Shown piece after piece: positions 41,524-49,746 of a stretch of DNA of 64,000 nucleotides; position 1 is the stretch's first letter, and each line of letters starts with the position of its first letter. Source of the stretch: Paenibacillus nasutitermitis. Its GTDB lineage: Bacteria > Bacillota > Bacilli > Paenibacillales > Paenibacillaceae. Under the pieces are notes generated by a model that was not told where the DNA came from, ran no database searches, and was given only the letters and a program-made list of their open reading frames with translations. Location: contig NZ_BMHP01000001.1 of assembly GCF_014641075.1 (NCBI RefSeq), forward strand, positions 620,001-684,000, given 5' to 3'. A program made the position numbers and the translations under genes.

Positions 41524-42897
41524 CTATTTGGAGTATTTTCCTTGCAGCAGCGGCTGGACTTCATTTTTCAACTCATCCAGTGCTTGCTGTGCCGGTATTT
41601 TACCACTCATAATCAGTTCGATCTTCGGTGAAATCTTCTGATCGATTTCGGTCCAGTTTTTCAACTTATATGCGGCGGGAATAACGGAATGATTCATGAC
41701 GTAATCGATAACGGCCACTTTGTATTCCTTAACATGGGCATCATTATTGATCCAACGGTCCATGGACGCCTGATCGGTATAAAATTTCTTGTCAGCAGGC
41801 ATCAGGTTGCCGGAAATATAATTGGGATTATTCTCGAAGTCGTTCAGGAATTCATAGAATAGCAGCGCTTCATAAGGATGCTTGCTTTCAGCGAATACGC
41901 TGAAAACAGAGCCCAGCAGAATCGTTTTTGGTTCTTTGAATTTCGGCAGTGGAGCAACGCCGTAATTGAAGTCGTTCTCGGCAAAAGCGGAAATATTCCA
42001 TTGGCCATCAAACGCCATCGCAATTCTTTTGTCTTTGAATTGTGTGACGAGCGAGCTCATGTTCTTCTGGACCATGAGGGACGGGGCCACGTGATATTTG
42101 TGAATCAAATCCTGAAGCGCCTGAAATACCTCAACCGATTCAGGGTTGTTCATGGTGAATTCCGTTCCGTCTTCATTCGTTATATCTGCATTGTTGCTCG
42201 CCAGGAGAGGATTCCATGCCCCCCACCAAGCAGAGAAATTAACCCCGTATTGCACAATGTTTTTCGGATCGAAACCAGCTTCTGACGCGTTTTTGCCGTT
42301 TTTGTCCAGGGTCAGCTTCTGTGCTGTTTTCAAGAAGGTATCCCAGTCCCAAGCTTTCTCGGCTTCGATTGGAGGTGCATCTATGCCTGCTTTTTCAAAC
42401 ACTTCACGATTGTAGAACAGCTGGAAGGATTCCACGCCGTTCATATAACCGATATTTTCACCATTCTCGCCAATGTAATAATAGGAACTCTCCAGTTTGT
42501 TTCCAAGCTCCGGGATCTTATCGTAATATTTGGACAGATCCAGCAGCTTTCCTTCCGATCCCCACTTAAACGCCAGATCCTCTGTCATTTGCGCAATATC
42601 CGGCACATCGCCTGTTGCCATTAACGCATTGATTTTAGTCTTAAAACCTTCGTTGGCAACCCCGCTGTGCTTGATTTTGATGTTGGGGTACTTCTCTTCG
42701 AATTTTTCAATGGTGGTCTTGGTCATTTCACCGGTTGTGTCCCAATCCAGAAAATTCAGCGTCACGGTTTCTTGTGAACCGTTAGCCGCGTTTTCGTTTC
42801 CTGTCGAATTCGGATTGTTGTTTCCTGATGAACAAGCGGATAAAGAGACTGTTAATAACACTGCGGGAACAATAATAGCTTTTGCGTTCAATTTCAA
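41524..42897 (-). CDS. Extracellular solute-binding lipoprotein (family 1)
   Basis: About 457 residues. Lipobox LSAC after a short signal peptide, Asn/Ser-rich linker, then a family-1 sugar-binding fold (VTLNFLDWDTTGEMTKTTIE, later INALMATGDVPDIAQM). First gene of the minus-strand operon with two permeases, kinase and regulator. TTG 42897 is preferred because AAGGGTGAGGG is suitably placed; GTG 42906 is the alternative. Confidence 0.93.
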   Translation of the reverse strand: MKLNAKAIIVPAVLLTVSLSACSSGNNNPNSTGNENAANGSQETVTLNFLDWDTTGEMTKTTIEKFEEKYPNIKIKHSGVANEGFKTKINALMATGDVPDIAQMTEDLAFKWGSEGKLLDLSKYYDKIPELGNKLESSYYYIGENGENIGYMNGVESFQLFYNREVFEKAGIDAPPIEAEKAWDWDTFLKTAQKLTLDKNGKNASEAGFDPKNIVQYGVNFSAWWGAWNPLLASNNADITNEDGTEFTMNNPESVEVFQALQDLIHKYHVAPSLMVQKNMSSLVTQFKDKRIAMAFDGQWNISAFAENDFNYGVAPLPKFKEPKTILLGSVFSVFAESKHPYEALLFYEFLNDFENNPNYISGNLMPADKKFYTDQASMDRWINNDAHVKEYKVAVIDYVMNHSVIPAAYKLKNWTEIDQKISPKIELIMSGKIPAQQALDELKNEVQPLLQGKYSK

Positions 42898-43001
42898 AAC
42901 CCTCACCCTTGTTTTGTATATTTGCAGAATACGGCTGCATGAACCTCATTCTAATCGTTCTTGATGCAATCGAAACTAGAAAGATATACGAAATTCTTGA
43001 A

Positions 43002-43032
43002 TAAAAAATGATTATTTATCGGAGCGCTTTCA
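43002..43032 (-). promoter_or_regulatory. Candidate upstream elements of the third uptake operon
   Basis: On the minus strand TCATTTTTTA (43011-43002) repeats the core of the AraC-type elements at 19939, 23823 and 26408. Next to it TGAAAGCGCTCCGA (43032-43019) resembles a CcpA cre site with two mismatches. Both are weak predictions. Confidence 0.25.
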
Positions 43033-43039
43033 CCGCGAG

Positions 43040-43078
43040 AAAAAAAAAAGAGGCCAGCCGGATTGAACCGACCTCCTC
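43040..43078 (-). terminator. Terminator of the AraC gene
   Basis: On the minus strand a hairpin with outer GAGGTC/GGCCTC pairing and inner GG/CC is followed by a run of nine to ten T. It ends the AraC gene before the uptake operon promoter. Confidence 0.75.
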
Positions 43079-43083
43079 CATTG

Positions 43084-43971
43084 TTATTTTTCAAATGATG
43101 ATGGCTTCGCAGGAGTTTTCTTGGAGCGGCTCCGATACTCCGACGGTATAACTCCTTTGAATCGCTTGAATAAACGGACAAAGCTGCGGTAGGACTCAAA
43201 GCCGGCTTCAATAAGCACATCGCCGATCGGCATATTGGTCGTGACGAGCAGATGGCTTGCGGATTGGATTCGTAATTGATGCAGGTATTCCAGAAAACTG
43301 ATCCCCACTTCTTTCTTGAACAGCCGGCATATATGGGGGATGCTGATATGGAATTTTGCGGATAGATGCTCAAGGGAAAGGGCTTCCCCGTAATTCAGGT
43401 GGATGTACTGAAGCATATTCGCGATTTCCGGGGATTTATTATCAGAAGGCGGATTCCTGTTCTCTTGGTGAGCGCGGATATAGATTAACAACGCTTCGAT
43501 TAATTTCGTACTCAGCATACTTTGCTTGCATGGGCGCGATTGATGCAATTCATCGATCATTTCATCAAATACGGCTGCTAACCGGTTAAACGTGTTTTCT
43601 GTTAATTGCGTATGAGAAGGAAAGCTCTGTCCGGATCGCAGCAGCAGTGTTCCTAATTCGGTGTGAGTGGAGGATTCCATTAAGAGACGCATATCAAACA
43701 TGCAGCAGTAGGCACGAATGCCTGCTTTCGGTGCAGCGTGGATCTCGTGGATATGATGGGGTAGAAGAAAGGAGGCTGTGCCTGTCTTCATCTCGTGTTC
43801 AATACCGTTAATCGTCTCGGTTCCTGTTCCTTCAATAACAAGGGACAGCTCGGCAAAATCATGATGATGCAATTCGCTTGTCGAAGCAATGGTATTAATC
43901 GAGATATAACAGGGAAGCTGTCCGGGTGTATAATTTCCAACTACATCCTGATATTCCGGATATTTAAACAT
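43084..43971 (-). CDS. AraC-family regulator with cupin sensor domain
   Basis: About 295 residues. N-terminal cupin (ELHHHDFAELSLVIEGTGT, with the metal/ligand-side HHHD) and C-terminal AraC domain (EHLSAKFHISIPHICRLFKK and IGDVLIEAGFESYRSFVRLF). ATG 43971 follows GAGGTG. Divergent from the ceramidase-like operon; a 15-bp sequence in this gap is repeated before the aminotransferase gene and is a candidate binding site. Confidence 0.93.
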   Translation of the reverse strand: MFKYPEYQDVVGNYTPGQLPCYISINTIASTSELHHHDFAELSLVIEGTGTETINGIEHEMKTGTASFLLPHHIHEIHAAPKAGIRAYCCMFDMRLLMESSTHTELGTLLLRSGQSFPSHTQLTENTFNRLAAVFDEMIDELHQSRPCKQSMLSTKLIEALLIYIRAHQENRNPPSDNKSPEIANMLQYIHLNYGEALSLEHLSAKFHISIPHICRLFKKEVGISFLEYLHQLRIQSASHLLVTTNMPIGDVLIEAGFESYRSFVRLFKRFKGVIPSEYRSRSKKTPAKPSSFEK

Positions 43972-44008
43972 GGAAGGACACCTCAATCAATATTTGTCAG
44001 TTGAAATA

Positions 44009-44023
44009 TTAGATTTGGCATAT
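44009..44023. promoter_or_regulatory. 15-bp repeated element, copy 1
   Basis: TTAGATTTGGCATAT, about 90 bases before the ceramidase-like gene and 38 bases before the divergent AraC gene. An exact second copy lies at 45455-45469. Confidence 0.5.
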
Positions 44024-44112
44024 CTGAACATGAATTTCCTTTAAGATAGGCTTAGTTACAGAATAGTCAGCTATTGAGGTTCTGTCAATTTTTATATAAA
44101 GGGTGGTATTCA

Positions 44113-45438
44113 ATGTCAACTGGGATGAATCTTTTGGCTGGATTTGGACGATCGGATATTACGCCAGGGCTGGGAGTTGAATTATGCGGTTATGGATTCA
44201 AACTGGGCCGTAAAGCGACGGAAGTTCTCGACCCTCTGTATGCCAATGCGATGGTTTGGCAGGACGGCGACCGGAAAGGCGCTATCCTTTCATGTGATCT
44301 CATTTCCATGAGCAATGAACGGTCCATAGAGGTTCGGAGCCTTATCGCAGCACAATGCGATATTCCGTTTGACCACATTATGCTCTGCTGCACGCACACG
44401 CATTCCGGTCCGGCAACAACAAATGTGATTGGACTCGGAGAGAAAGATGCCTCTTATCTGAACGCCTTGCCGGCCAAAATAGCAGATGCCGCACGCAAAG
44501 CCTCGAACTCGCTGCTTCCCGTAGAGCTTGGGTACGGGGAAGGGCTGGCAGAAGGGATTGCCTATAACCGGGAAACCCATTCAAAATCGGAACCGGGCGG
44601 AATGACGGACGAGGTTCTGAAAGTGCTGAAAGTCAGCCATCAAGGAAAAATGATCGGATTTTTGGCTCACTATTCCTGCCATCCCGTTACATTGAATCAC
44701 CATGGAACCCTCATATCTGGAGACTTCGTGGGACGGGCGATCAATAAGCTCTCCGAGCGGCATGGGGTGCAGGGTTTATTTCTGCAGGGGTCTCTCGGGG
44801 ATCTGAATCCGGTATATTGCCATGATGAATTACAGGCCTCCATCGGACAGGTGGATATCCTTTCCAATAAGTTGTCCGCTATTATAGAAACGGCTTTGAA
44901 CGCGGCCAGCCCGTTGACGGAAGGGGGAATAGCCGTTAAACGGATAGAGATCGAGCTGCCTCAGGTTGTGGCGTCCGACAGAGCGATGATCCGGCGGAAC
45001 TTGGACTTTATATACCGACTGCAAGGAAGCTTCGAAGAAATGCCGGAGCAGGCACAGAAACAGATTCTGTTTGAACGCGAAGTATGGGAGTCGTTCTGGA
45101 ACGAATACGATGTTAAATCAAGAGGTTATATGAAGACGGAAGCGCAGGTCATTCAGTTCGGCGAGCTTCTGATGCTGGCCCATTCAGCTGAGCTCTTTTA
45201 CAGCTTTCATCGGAAAATCGTGAACCAGCTTTCGCCGTTCAAGGTTTTTGTCATTAATCAAGCCAACGGGTCGATCGGTTATGTGCCCACGGCTGATAAA
45301 TATGATATTTCAAATAAAGAATACTCCTACCCGGCTTGTTTCTCTCCTTTCATGCACGGCGAATTTCCATATGTCCCAAACGTCGGCGACTTATTGGTAC
45401 AAGAACTAGTCGGATTGGGCCAACAAATAAAAAGTTAA
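44113..45438 (+). CDS. Neutral/alkaline ceramidase-like hydrolase (N-terminal domain)
   Basis: 441 residues, cytoplasmic (no signal peptide). It matches the N-terminal catalytic domain of neutral/alkaline non-lysosomal ceramidases: GFGRSDITPG at the start, CTHTHSGP (His 95 and 97, zinc ligands), and HYSCHPVTLNHHGTLISGDF (about 195-215). True ceramidases are secreted and have an extra C-terminal domain, absent here. Bacterial intracellular members probably cleave amide bonds of other substrates. First gene of an operon with an aminotransferase and two dehydrogenases, so an amide-linked amino sugar is plausible. ATG 44113 follows AAGGGTGG. Confidence 0.85.
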   Translation: MSTGMNLLAGFGRSDITPGLGVELCGYGFKLGRKATEVLDPLYANAMVWQDGDRKGAILSCDLISMSNERSIEVRSLIAAQCDIPFDHIMLCCTHTHSGPATTNVIGLGEKDASYLNALPAKIADAARKASNSLLPVELGYGEGLAEGIAYNRETHSKSEPGGMTDEVLKVLKVSHQGKMIGFLAHYSCHPVTLNHHGTLISGDFVGRAINKLSERHGVQGLFLQGSLGDLNPVYCHDELQASIGQVDILSNKLSAIIETALNAASPLTEGGIAVKRIEIELPQVVASDRAMIRRNLDFIYRLQGSFEEMPEQAQKQILFEREVWESFWNEYDVKSRGYMKTEAQVIQFGELLMLAHSAELFYSFHRKIVNQLSPFKVFVINQANGSIGYVPTADKYDISNKEYSYPACFSPFMHGEFPYVPNVGDLLVQELVGLGQQIKS

Positions 45439-45454
45439 TCAGCTCCATTCTTGT

Positions 45455-45469
45455 TTAGATTTGGCATAT
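45455..45469. promoter_or_regulatory. 15-bp repeated element, copy 2
   Basis: Second exact copy of TTAGATTTGGCATAT, 62 bases before the aminotransferase start. It may mark an internal promoter controlled by the AraC protein at 43084-43971. Confidence 0.5.
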
Positions 45470-45530
45470 TCAGAAAAATAATTGTCACCTCATCGCAAGT
45501 CCGATCTTATAGACTCAAGGAGAAATGACA

Positions 45531-46769
45531 ATGCGAGAGGGGAATAGATGGATGAATAAATTAGCCGTTGACGGAGGCACGCCTGTCCGTACTGCCGGAT
45601 TCAAGGAGTGGCCGATTTTTGATGAACGTGAAGAGAAACTTCTGCTCGAAGTCTTGCATTCGGGTAAATGGGGAGGAACGGGCGGAGCGCTTGTACCTGA
45701 CTTCCAAAGTAAGATTACACAATTGGAAAAGCAGTTTGCCCAGTACCATGATGCCAAATACGCCCTTGCATGCGCCAATGGGACCGTTGCCATTACGATT
45801 GCTCTCCAGGCAGTCGGCGTGAAGCCTGGCGATGAAGTTATCGTTCCGTCTTATACCTTTATCGCTACGGCTAGCGCAGCACTGGCTTTCGGAGCCATTC
45901 CCGTGTTTGCGGATATTGAAGAAGAAACACTTCTGCTTGATCCGGATGCAGTAGAGAGATTAATAACTCCAAAGACAAAAGCCATTATAGCCGTTCATAT
46001 AGCCGGGGCTCCGGCGAACCTGAAGCGTCTGAAGGAAATTGCCGATCGGCACGGGTTGAAGCTGATTGAGGATGCCGCTCAAGCAATCGGCGCATCCTTC
46101 GAAGGCACGAAGATTGGCGCAATCGGCGATATCGGAACCTTCAGCTTCCAATCCAGCAAAAACTTGAATGCAGGCGAAGGGGGCATGATTGTCACCAATA
46201 GCGATGAGGTGTATCAGGCAGCATGGTCTTATATCAATGTAGGGCGTGTACTCGACGGTGCTTGGTACCAGCATGATAGAATCGGTCAAAACTACCGGAT
46301 TACCGAATTCCAAGCGGCCATCCTAATCGCTCAAATGACGCGTTTGGAAGATCAAATACGCGTCCGTAAGCAGAATGCGGCGCTGCTGGACTCCTTGCTC
46401 GGGCAGCAGGAAGAATTGATTACCGTTAAAGAAACCCCCGGTACGACTTGCCATGCCTATCATCTCTATATGCTCCGGCTTGCTCCCGAATTTTCGGAGC
46501 GTGTGGATAAGAATGACTTTATTCGCAAGCTGAATGCGGAGGGGCTGCCTTTCTCATACGGCTATATTCCGCTCAACAAGAATGAAGCGATTCAGAAATC
46601 GATTGAAGAATGGACGGGGAAGCCGCGAATCGATTCATGTCCCGTAAGCGAGCGGATGTGCGAGAAAGAAGTGCTCTGGCTCTCGCAAACCGTGCTGCTG
46701 AGTGACGAAGAAGCTATGAATGATATTAGCGAAGGACTTCGCAAAGTCATTGCCAGCTATAGCGAATAG
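45531..46769 (+). CDS. DegT/DnrJ/EryC1/StrS-family aminotransferase
   Basis: About 412 residues, sugar aminotransferase fold type I. Landmarks are LAVDGGTPVR, the HSGKWGGTGG substrate loop, VPSYTFIATASA, EDAAQAIGASF, and the PLP lysine in FSFQSSKNLNAGEGG (about 208). These enzymes add an amino group to keto sugars, often after a Gfo/Idh-type oxidation, and two such dehydrogenases follow. Start choice: ATG 45531 has AAGGAG eight bases upstream; ATG 45552 (MNKLAVDGG) also has a purine-rich site and is a usual family start. Confidence 0.9.
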   Translation: MREGNRWMNKLAVDGGTPVRTAGFKEWPIFDEREEKLLLEVLHSGKWGGTGGALVPDFQSKITQLEKQFAQYHDAKYALACANGTVAITIALQAVGVKPGDEVIVPSYTFIATASAALAFGAIPVFADIEEETLLLDPDAVERLITPKTKAIIAVHIAGAPANLKRLKEIADRHGLKLIEDAAQAIGASFEGTKIGAIGDIGTFSFQSSKNLNAGEGGMIVTNSDEVYQAAWSYINVGRVLDGAWYQHDRIGQNYRITEFQAAILIAQMTRLEDQIRVRKQNAALLDSLLGQQEELITVKETPGTTCHAYHLYMLRLAPEFSERVDKNDFIRKLNAEGLPFSYGYIPLNKNEAIQKSIEEWTGKPRIDSCPVSERMCEKEVLWLSQTVLLSDEEAMNDISEGLRKVIASYSE

Positions 46770-46818
46770 GATATCGACGGGGATAAGCTTGCTTGTTCCG
46801 GGCACAGGAGGGAAAGAA

Positions 46819-47796
46819 TTGAAGGTCGCGATTATAGGATTGGGTACAATGGGCTGGATGTATGCGAGCCGCTTGGCCAGAATGGACGGGATACAGCTTG
46901 CAGGCGCTTATGACCGTTCTGCTGCAAAAGCAGAAGCATTTTCCAGCCAATACGGCACCAGGGTTTTCGATACATTCGAGCAGTTGATGACAGAGGGTAA
47001 TCCGGATGTCGTTTGTATTACCCTTCCAACCTTTCTGCATAAGGAATATGTGTTGAAGACGGCGCGGCTTGGCAAGCACGTCATCTGCGAGAAGCCGTTG
47101 GCCGTGCGTCCAGAGGATGCGGCGGAAATGGTTCAGGCTTGCGAGAAACAGCAGGTAAAGCTGTTTGTATGTCATGTAGCCCGTTTCTTTCCGGAGAATC
47201 AGAATTTGAAAAAAACCATTGAATCCGGGCAAATCGGCAAGATTGGCATAGCCCATGCCAAACGTGCGGGTACAAATCCATCACTTGCGAGCAGCTGGTA
47301 TTCCGATGAAACAAGGAGCGGTGGAATTATCATGGATCTGATGATTCATGATATTGATCTCATGCGCTGGATGATCGGGGATATCCGGTCCGTTTATACG
47401 ATGAGCCGCCGCAGCTCCAATGTTCATGTTGCACTTGTCACCCTTCAGTTCCACAACGATGCAGTGGCTAATATAGAAGCGTACTGGGGATATCCGGGGC
47501 CGTTTACTACAGCAGTAGAAATTGCCGGCAGCGGCGGTGTCATTTTTTCCGACAATCAATCCACACAGCCTTATACCATACAGAGAATGAACCCTTCATC
47601 CGATGTAGCGGAGGCCATTCAGGTTCCCGGTGATTCATCCCTGCATGATCCTTATTTTGCAGAACTGAGCCATTTTCTGACTTGTATAAGAACGGGAGAT
47701 GAGCCCATTATTACAACAATAGACGCGGTCAAGGCTGTCGAAATCGCAGCTGCAGCCATTCTCTCCGGAAACACCGGATTACCGGTAACGATTTGA
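46819..47796 (+). CDS. Gfo/Idh/MocA-family oxidoreductase
   Basis: 325 residues from TTG 46819, which follows AGGAGG by six bases; the frame continues upstream without a start signal. Rossmann motif VAIIGLGTMGWMY, VICEKPLAVR (EKP near 93), and the catalytic region MIHDIDLMRWMI. Third gene of the ceramidase-like operon, probably oxidising or reducing a sugar that the aminotransferase modifies. Confidence 0.9.
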   Translation: MKVAIIGLGTMGWMYASRLARMDGIQLAGAYDRSAAKAEAFSSQYGTRVFDTFEQLMTEGNPDVVCITLPTFLHKEYVLKTARLGKHVICEKPLAVRPEDAAEMVQACEKQQVKLFVCHVARFFPENQNLKKTIESGQIGKIGIAHAKRAGTNPSLASSWYSDETRSGGIIMDLMIHDIDLMRWMIGDIRSVYTMSRRSSNVHVALVTLQFHNDAVANIEAYWGYPGPFTTAVEIAGSGGVIFSDNQSTQPYTIQRMNPSSDVAEAIQVPGDSSLHDPYFAELSHFLTCIRTGDEPIITTIDAVKAVEIAAAAILSGNTGLPVTI

Positions 47797-47812
47797 TGAA
47801 AGGAGGCTCCCT

Positions 47813-48805
47813 GTGGAACAAATACGGATTGGAATGATCAGTTTCGCTCATGGTCACGCGTATAGTTACTTGCATGCCCTCCGGAATGTTCCGAATGTGA
47901 CCGTTGTCGGATTTGCGGATTCGGACAGTGCGAGAGCTGCGGCAATCGAAAGAGAGCATACGTTGACCCGTTATCAGGATCATCATAAGCTGCTGGCGGC
48001 CGGTCTTGATGCGGTCATTATTTGCTCTGAGAATGTTCATCACGCCCGCTTGACCATTGATGCGGCCCATGCAGGAGTGCATGTGCTGTGCGAAAAGCCT
48101 CTTGGCGTTTCTCTAATCGAAATGAAGGAAATGATCGAAGCATGCGAAGCGAATAGCGTGCAGCTTATGACAGCTTTTCCTTGTCGTTATATGCCTGGTG
48201 CCCGGGAGGCTAAAGATGCGATTGACCGGGGGGAGATTGGAGAGCTTGTCGCCTTCAAAGGGTTCAATCGCGGCAAAATGCCCGGAGATTGGTTCGTGAA
48301 TCCTTCTTTATCAGGCGGTGGCGCCATATTGGATCATACTGTCCATGTTGCCGATCTGATGAATTGGTTTCTTGGCTCCGCACCAGTTGAAGTCCATGCG
48401 GTATCGCGAACCTTGTTTAATGATTTGCCAGTTGAGGATTCAGGAATCGTTCATATGAAATATTCCGGGGATGTCGTCGGCGTCCTGGATACCAGCTGGT
48501 CAAGACCGAAATCCTTTCCTGTATGGGGGGATGTCGTTATTGAAATCATAGGAACGCAAGGCGTCATTAAGCTGGATGGGTTCGCTCAAAAAAATCAGGT
48601 TTTCAGCGAGTCGAACGCTCAAACAAAATGGCTTCACTGGGGCCAGAATATGGATGCGCTGTTAATAGCGGACTTCGTGAACGCGGTGAAATCCGGCACG
48701 CCGGTGCCTATTACCGGACGAGACGGCTATCATTCCACAAAAGTTGCTTTAGCGGCGTATGAATCCGTGTCCAGTCAAGGACCGGTGAAGTTAAGCGAAT
48801 ACTGA
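47813..48805 (+). CDS. Gfo/Idh/MocA-family oxidoreductase
   Basis: 330 residues from a GTG start with AAAGGAGG upstream. Rossmann opening IRIGMISFAHGHAYSY is unusual (GMISFAHGH instead of GxGxxG), as in a subgroup of the family; VLCEKPLGVS and ILDHTVHVADLMNWFL follow. Last gene of the operon, 17 bases after the related dehydrogenase; the two share little beyond family motifs and are probably consecutive pathway enzymes. Confidence 0.9.
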   Translation: MEQIRIGMISFAHGHAYSYLHALRNVPNVTVVGFADSDSARAAAIEREHTLTRYQDHHKLLAAGLDAVIICSENVHHARLTIDAAHAGVHVLCEKPLGVSLIEMKEMIEACEANSVQLMTAFPCRYMPGAREAKDAIDRGEIGELVAFKGFNRGKMPGDWFVNPSLSGGGAILDHTVHVADLMNWFLGSAPVEVHAVSRTLFNDLPVEDSGIVHMKYSGDVVGVLDTSWSRPKSFPVWGDVVIEIIGTQGVIKLDGFAQKNQVFSESNAQTKWLHWGQNMDALLIADFVNAVKSGTPVPITGRDGYHSTKVALAAYESVSSQGPVKLSEY

Positions 48806-48825
48806 GGGTAATAGCCATAGAAGCA

Positions 48826-48865
48826 AGCCCGGAACTTTATTTCTTCCTGTTCCGGGCTATTTATT
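48826..48865 (+). terminator. Terminator of the ceramidase-like operon
   Basis: Perfect 10-bp stem AGCCCGGAAC (48826-48835) with GTTCCGGGCT (48849-48858), followed by ATTTATT. Confidence 0.8.
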
Positions 48866-48941
48866 ATGTGCCGTTGAAGACTGCGTTAATTCGGAGAGAG
48901 CCGCATAGCGGCAGGAAATCACCTCCCGCCGAACAACTATT

Positions 48942-48969
48942 TTGGCAACCCGATGCATTCGCCTATACT
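48942..48969 (+). promoter_or_regulatory. Predicted sigma-A promoter of the small-peptide genes
   Basis: -35 TTGGCA (48942-48947), 16-base spacer, -10 TATACT (48964-48969). It lies 58 bases before the first small ORF, in an otherwise featureless 160-base gap. Confidence 0.55.
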
Positions 48970-49027
48970 AAATTTTTTTTATTGCATAGGCTGTTATCAT
49001 AACGTGAGGCTAAGGGGCTTATCTAGC

Positions 49028-49165
49028 ATGTCAAAAACGACCACAAACTCCGAATTAAATGATATATCGGCTGATGATCTCGCTTTATGGTCCGCAGTTA
49101 TTGTAATTATTGGCGATCTGGTTGCGCTGCTGGCCGTTTTAAAAGCCAGATCGGAAAAACAATGA
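49028..49165 (+). CDS. 45-residue peptide with conserved DDLA motif and membrane span
   Basis: Polar N terminus (MSKTTTNSEL), the motif ISADDLALWSA, then a hydrophobic helix (VIVIIGDLVALLAVL) and a charged end. The next small gene repeats the pattern: ISADDLA against ITSDDLA, IIGDLVALLA against IVGYTLALLA. The promoter at 48942 fits. Upstream in-frame codons have no start signal. I do not recognise a named family. The pair looks like tandem paralogues of a small membrane-associated peptide. Confidence 0.6.
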   Translation: MSKTTTNSELNDISADDLALWSAVIVIIGDLVALLAVLKARSEKQ

Positions 49166-49220
49166 TTCTCCAAGAGTCGGTTGTGAAGAGAGTCAATAAA
49201 CTGTGAGAGGAGACGAGCGG

Positions 49221-49409
49221 ATGTCTGATGACAAAGGGATTACCTCTGATGATCTGGCGAGGATTTCGGCTTGTCTTGAAATTGTTGGATATACGTTAGC
49301 TCTGCTTGCGCTGGAGAAAACCAGTTCGGACAAGAAAAGTGATGCCAATACCATGAAAAAAGAATCCATTAGAATGGCCTTGAACCAATTATATGAGAAG
49401 CTGTCGTGA
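49221..49409 (+). CDS. 62-residue paralogue of the preceding peptide
   Basis: MSDDKGITSDDLARISACLE, then EIVGYTLALLALEK, then a Lys/Ser-rich tail ending LYEKLS. It shares the (I)xxDDLAxxSA and GxxxALLA pattern with the 45-residue peptide, so the pair is probably a duplication. GAGAGGAGACGAG precedes the ATG. The stop overlaps a GTG opening the next frame. Function unknown. Confidence 0.6.
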   Translation: MSDDKGITSDDLARISACLEIVGYTLALLALEKTSSDKKSDANTMKKESIRMALNQLYEKLS

Positions 49410-49621
49410 GGAAGATGAAATTCCCGAGATCGGCAGGAAGGCGGCTTTTGTTTACGGGGACCATTTCGGACGGAGCGGGCAGCCTATGCATCAGCGCTGG
49501 GCTTCAAGCCGCCAGCCAAGTTTGCCGGGAAGACTTGAAGGACCAACGGGCGGAGCTTTATGCCGAAATGCAGCCTGGTTATGCTGGCGATTATATTTGG
49601 AAAGAGGAGCGCTCCTGTTAA
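49406..49621 (+). CDS. Uncertain 71-codon ORF after the small peptides
   Basis: GTG 49406 overlaps the preceding stop (GTGA), suggesting coupling. The product is Cys-containing and basic at the N terminus, ending ...GYAGDYIWKEERSC. After the TAA at 49619 the same frame continues for 20 coding-like codons (YDPLADLPHTEELADWQASQ) to a second stop at 49682. No family recognised. It may be a degenerate gene or a 91-residue protein interrupted by a nonsense codon. It ends before the convergent AraC gene. Confidence 0.3.
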   Translation: MRKMKFPRSAGRRLLFTGTISDGAGSLCISAGLQAASQVCREDLKDQRAELYAEMQPGYAGDYIWKEERSC

Positions 49622-49746
49622 TACGATCCTCTTGCCGATCTGCCTCATACTGAAGAACTTGCCGACTGGCAGGCGTCTCAATAAATGGGCCTGGGGAGTT
49701 CAAGCATCGCAATTCAAGGGGAATAGTGGTCAGTCTTGCGGCGTAC

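Noticed and set aside
43019..43032. CcpA cre site before the third uptake operon
   Set aside because: Two mismatches to the consensus in conserved positions; kept only as a weak note.
49619..49621. Recoding (stop read-through) at the TAA
   Set aside because: No sequence feature supports programmed read-through; nonsense mutation or chance is simpler.
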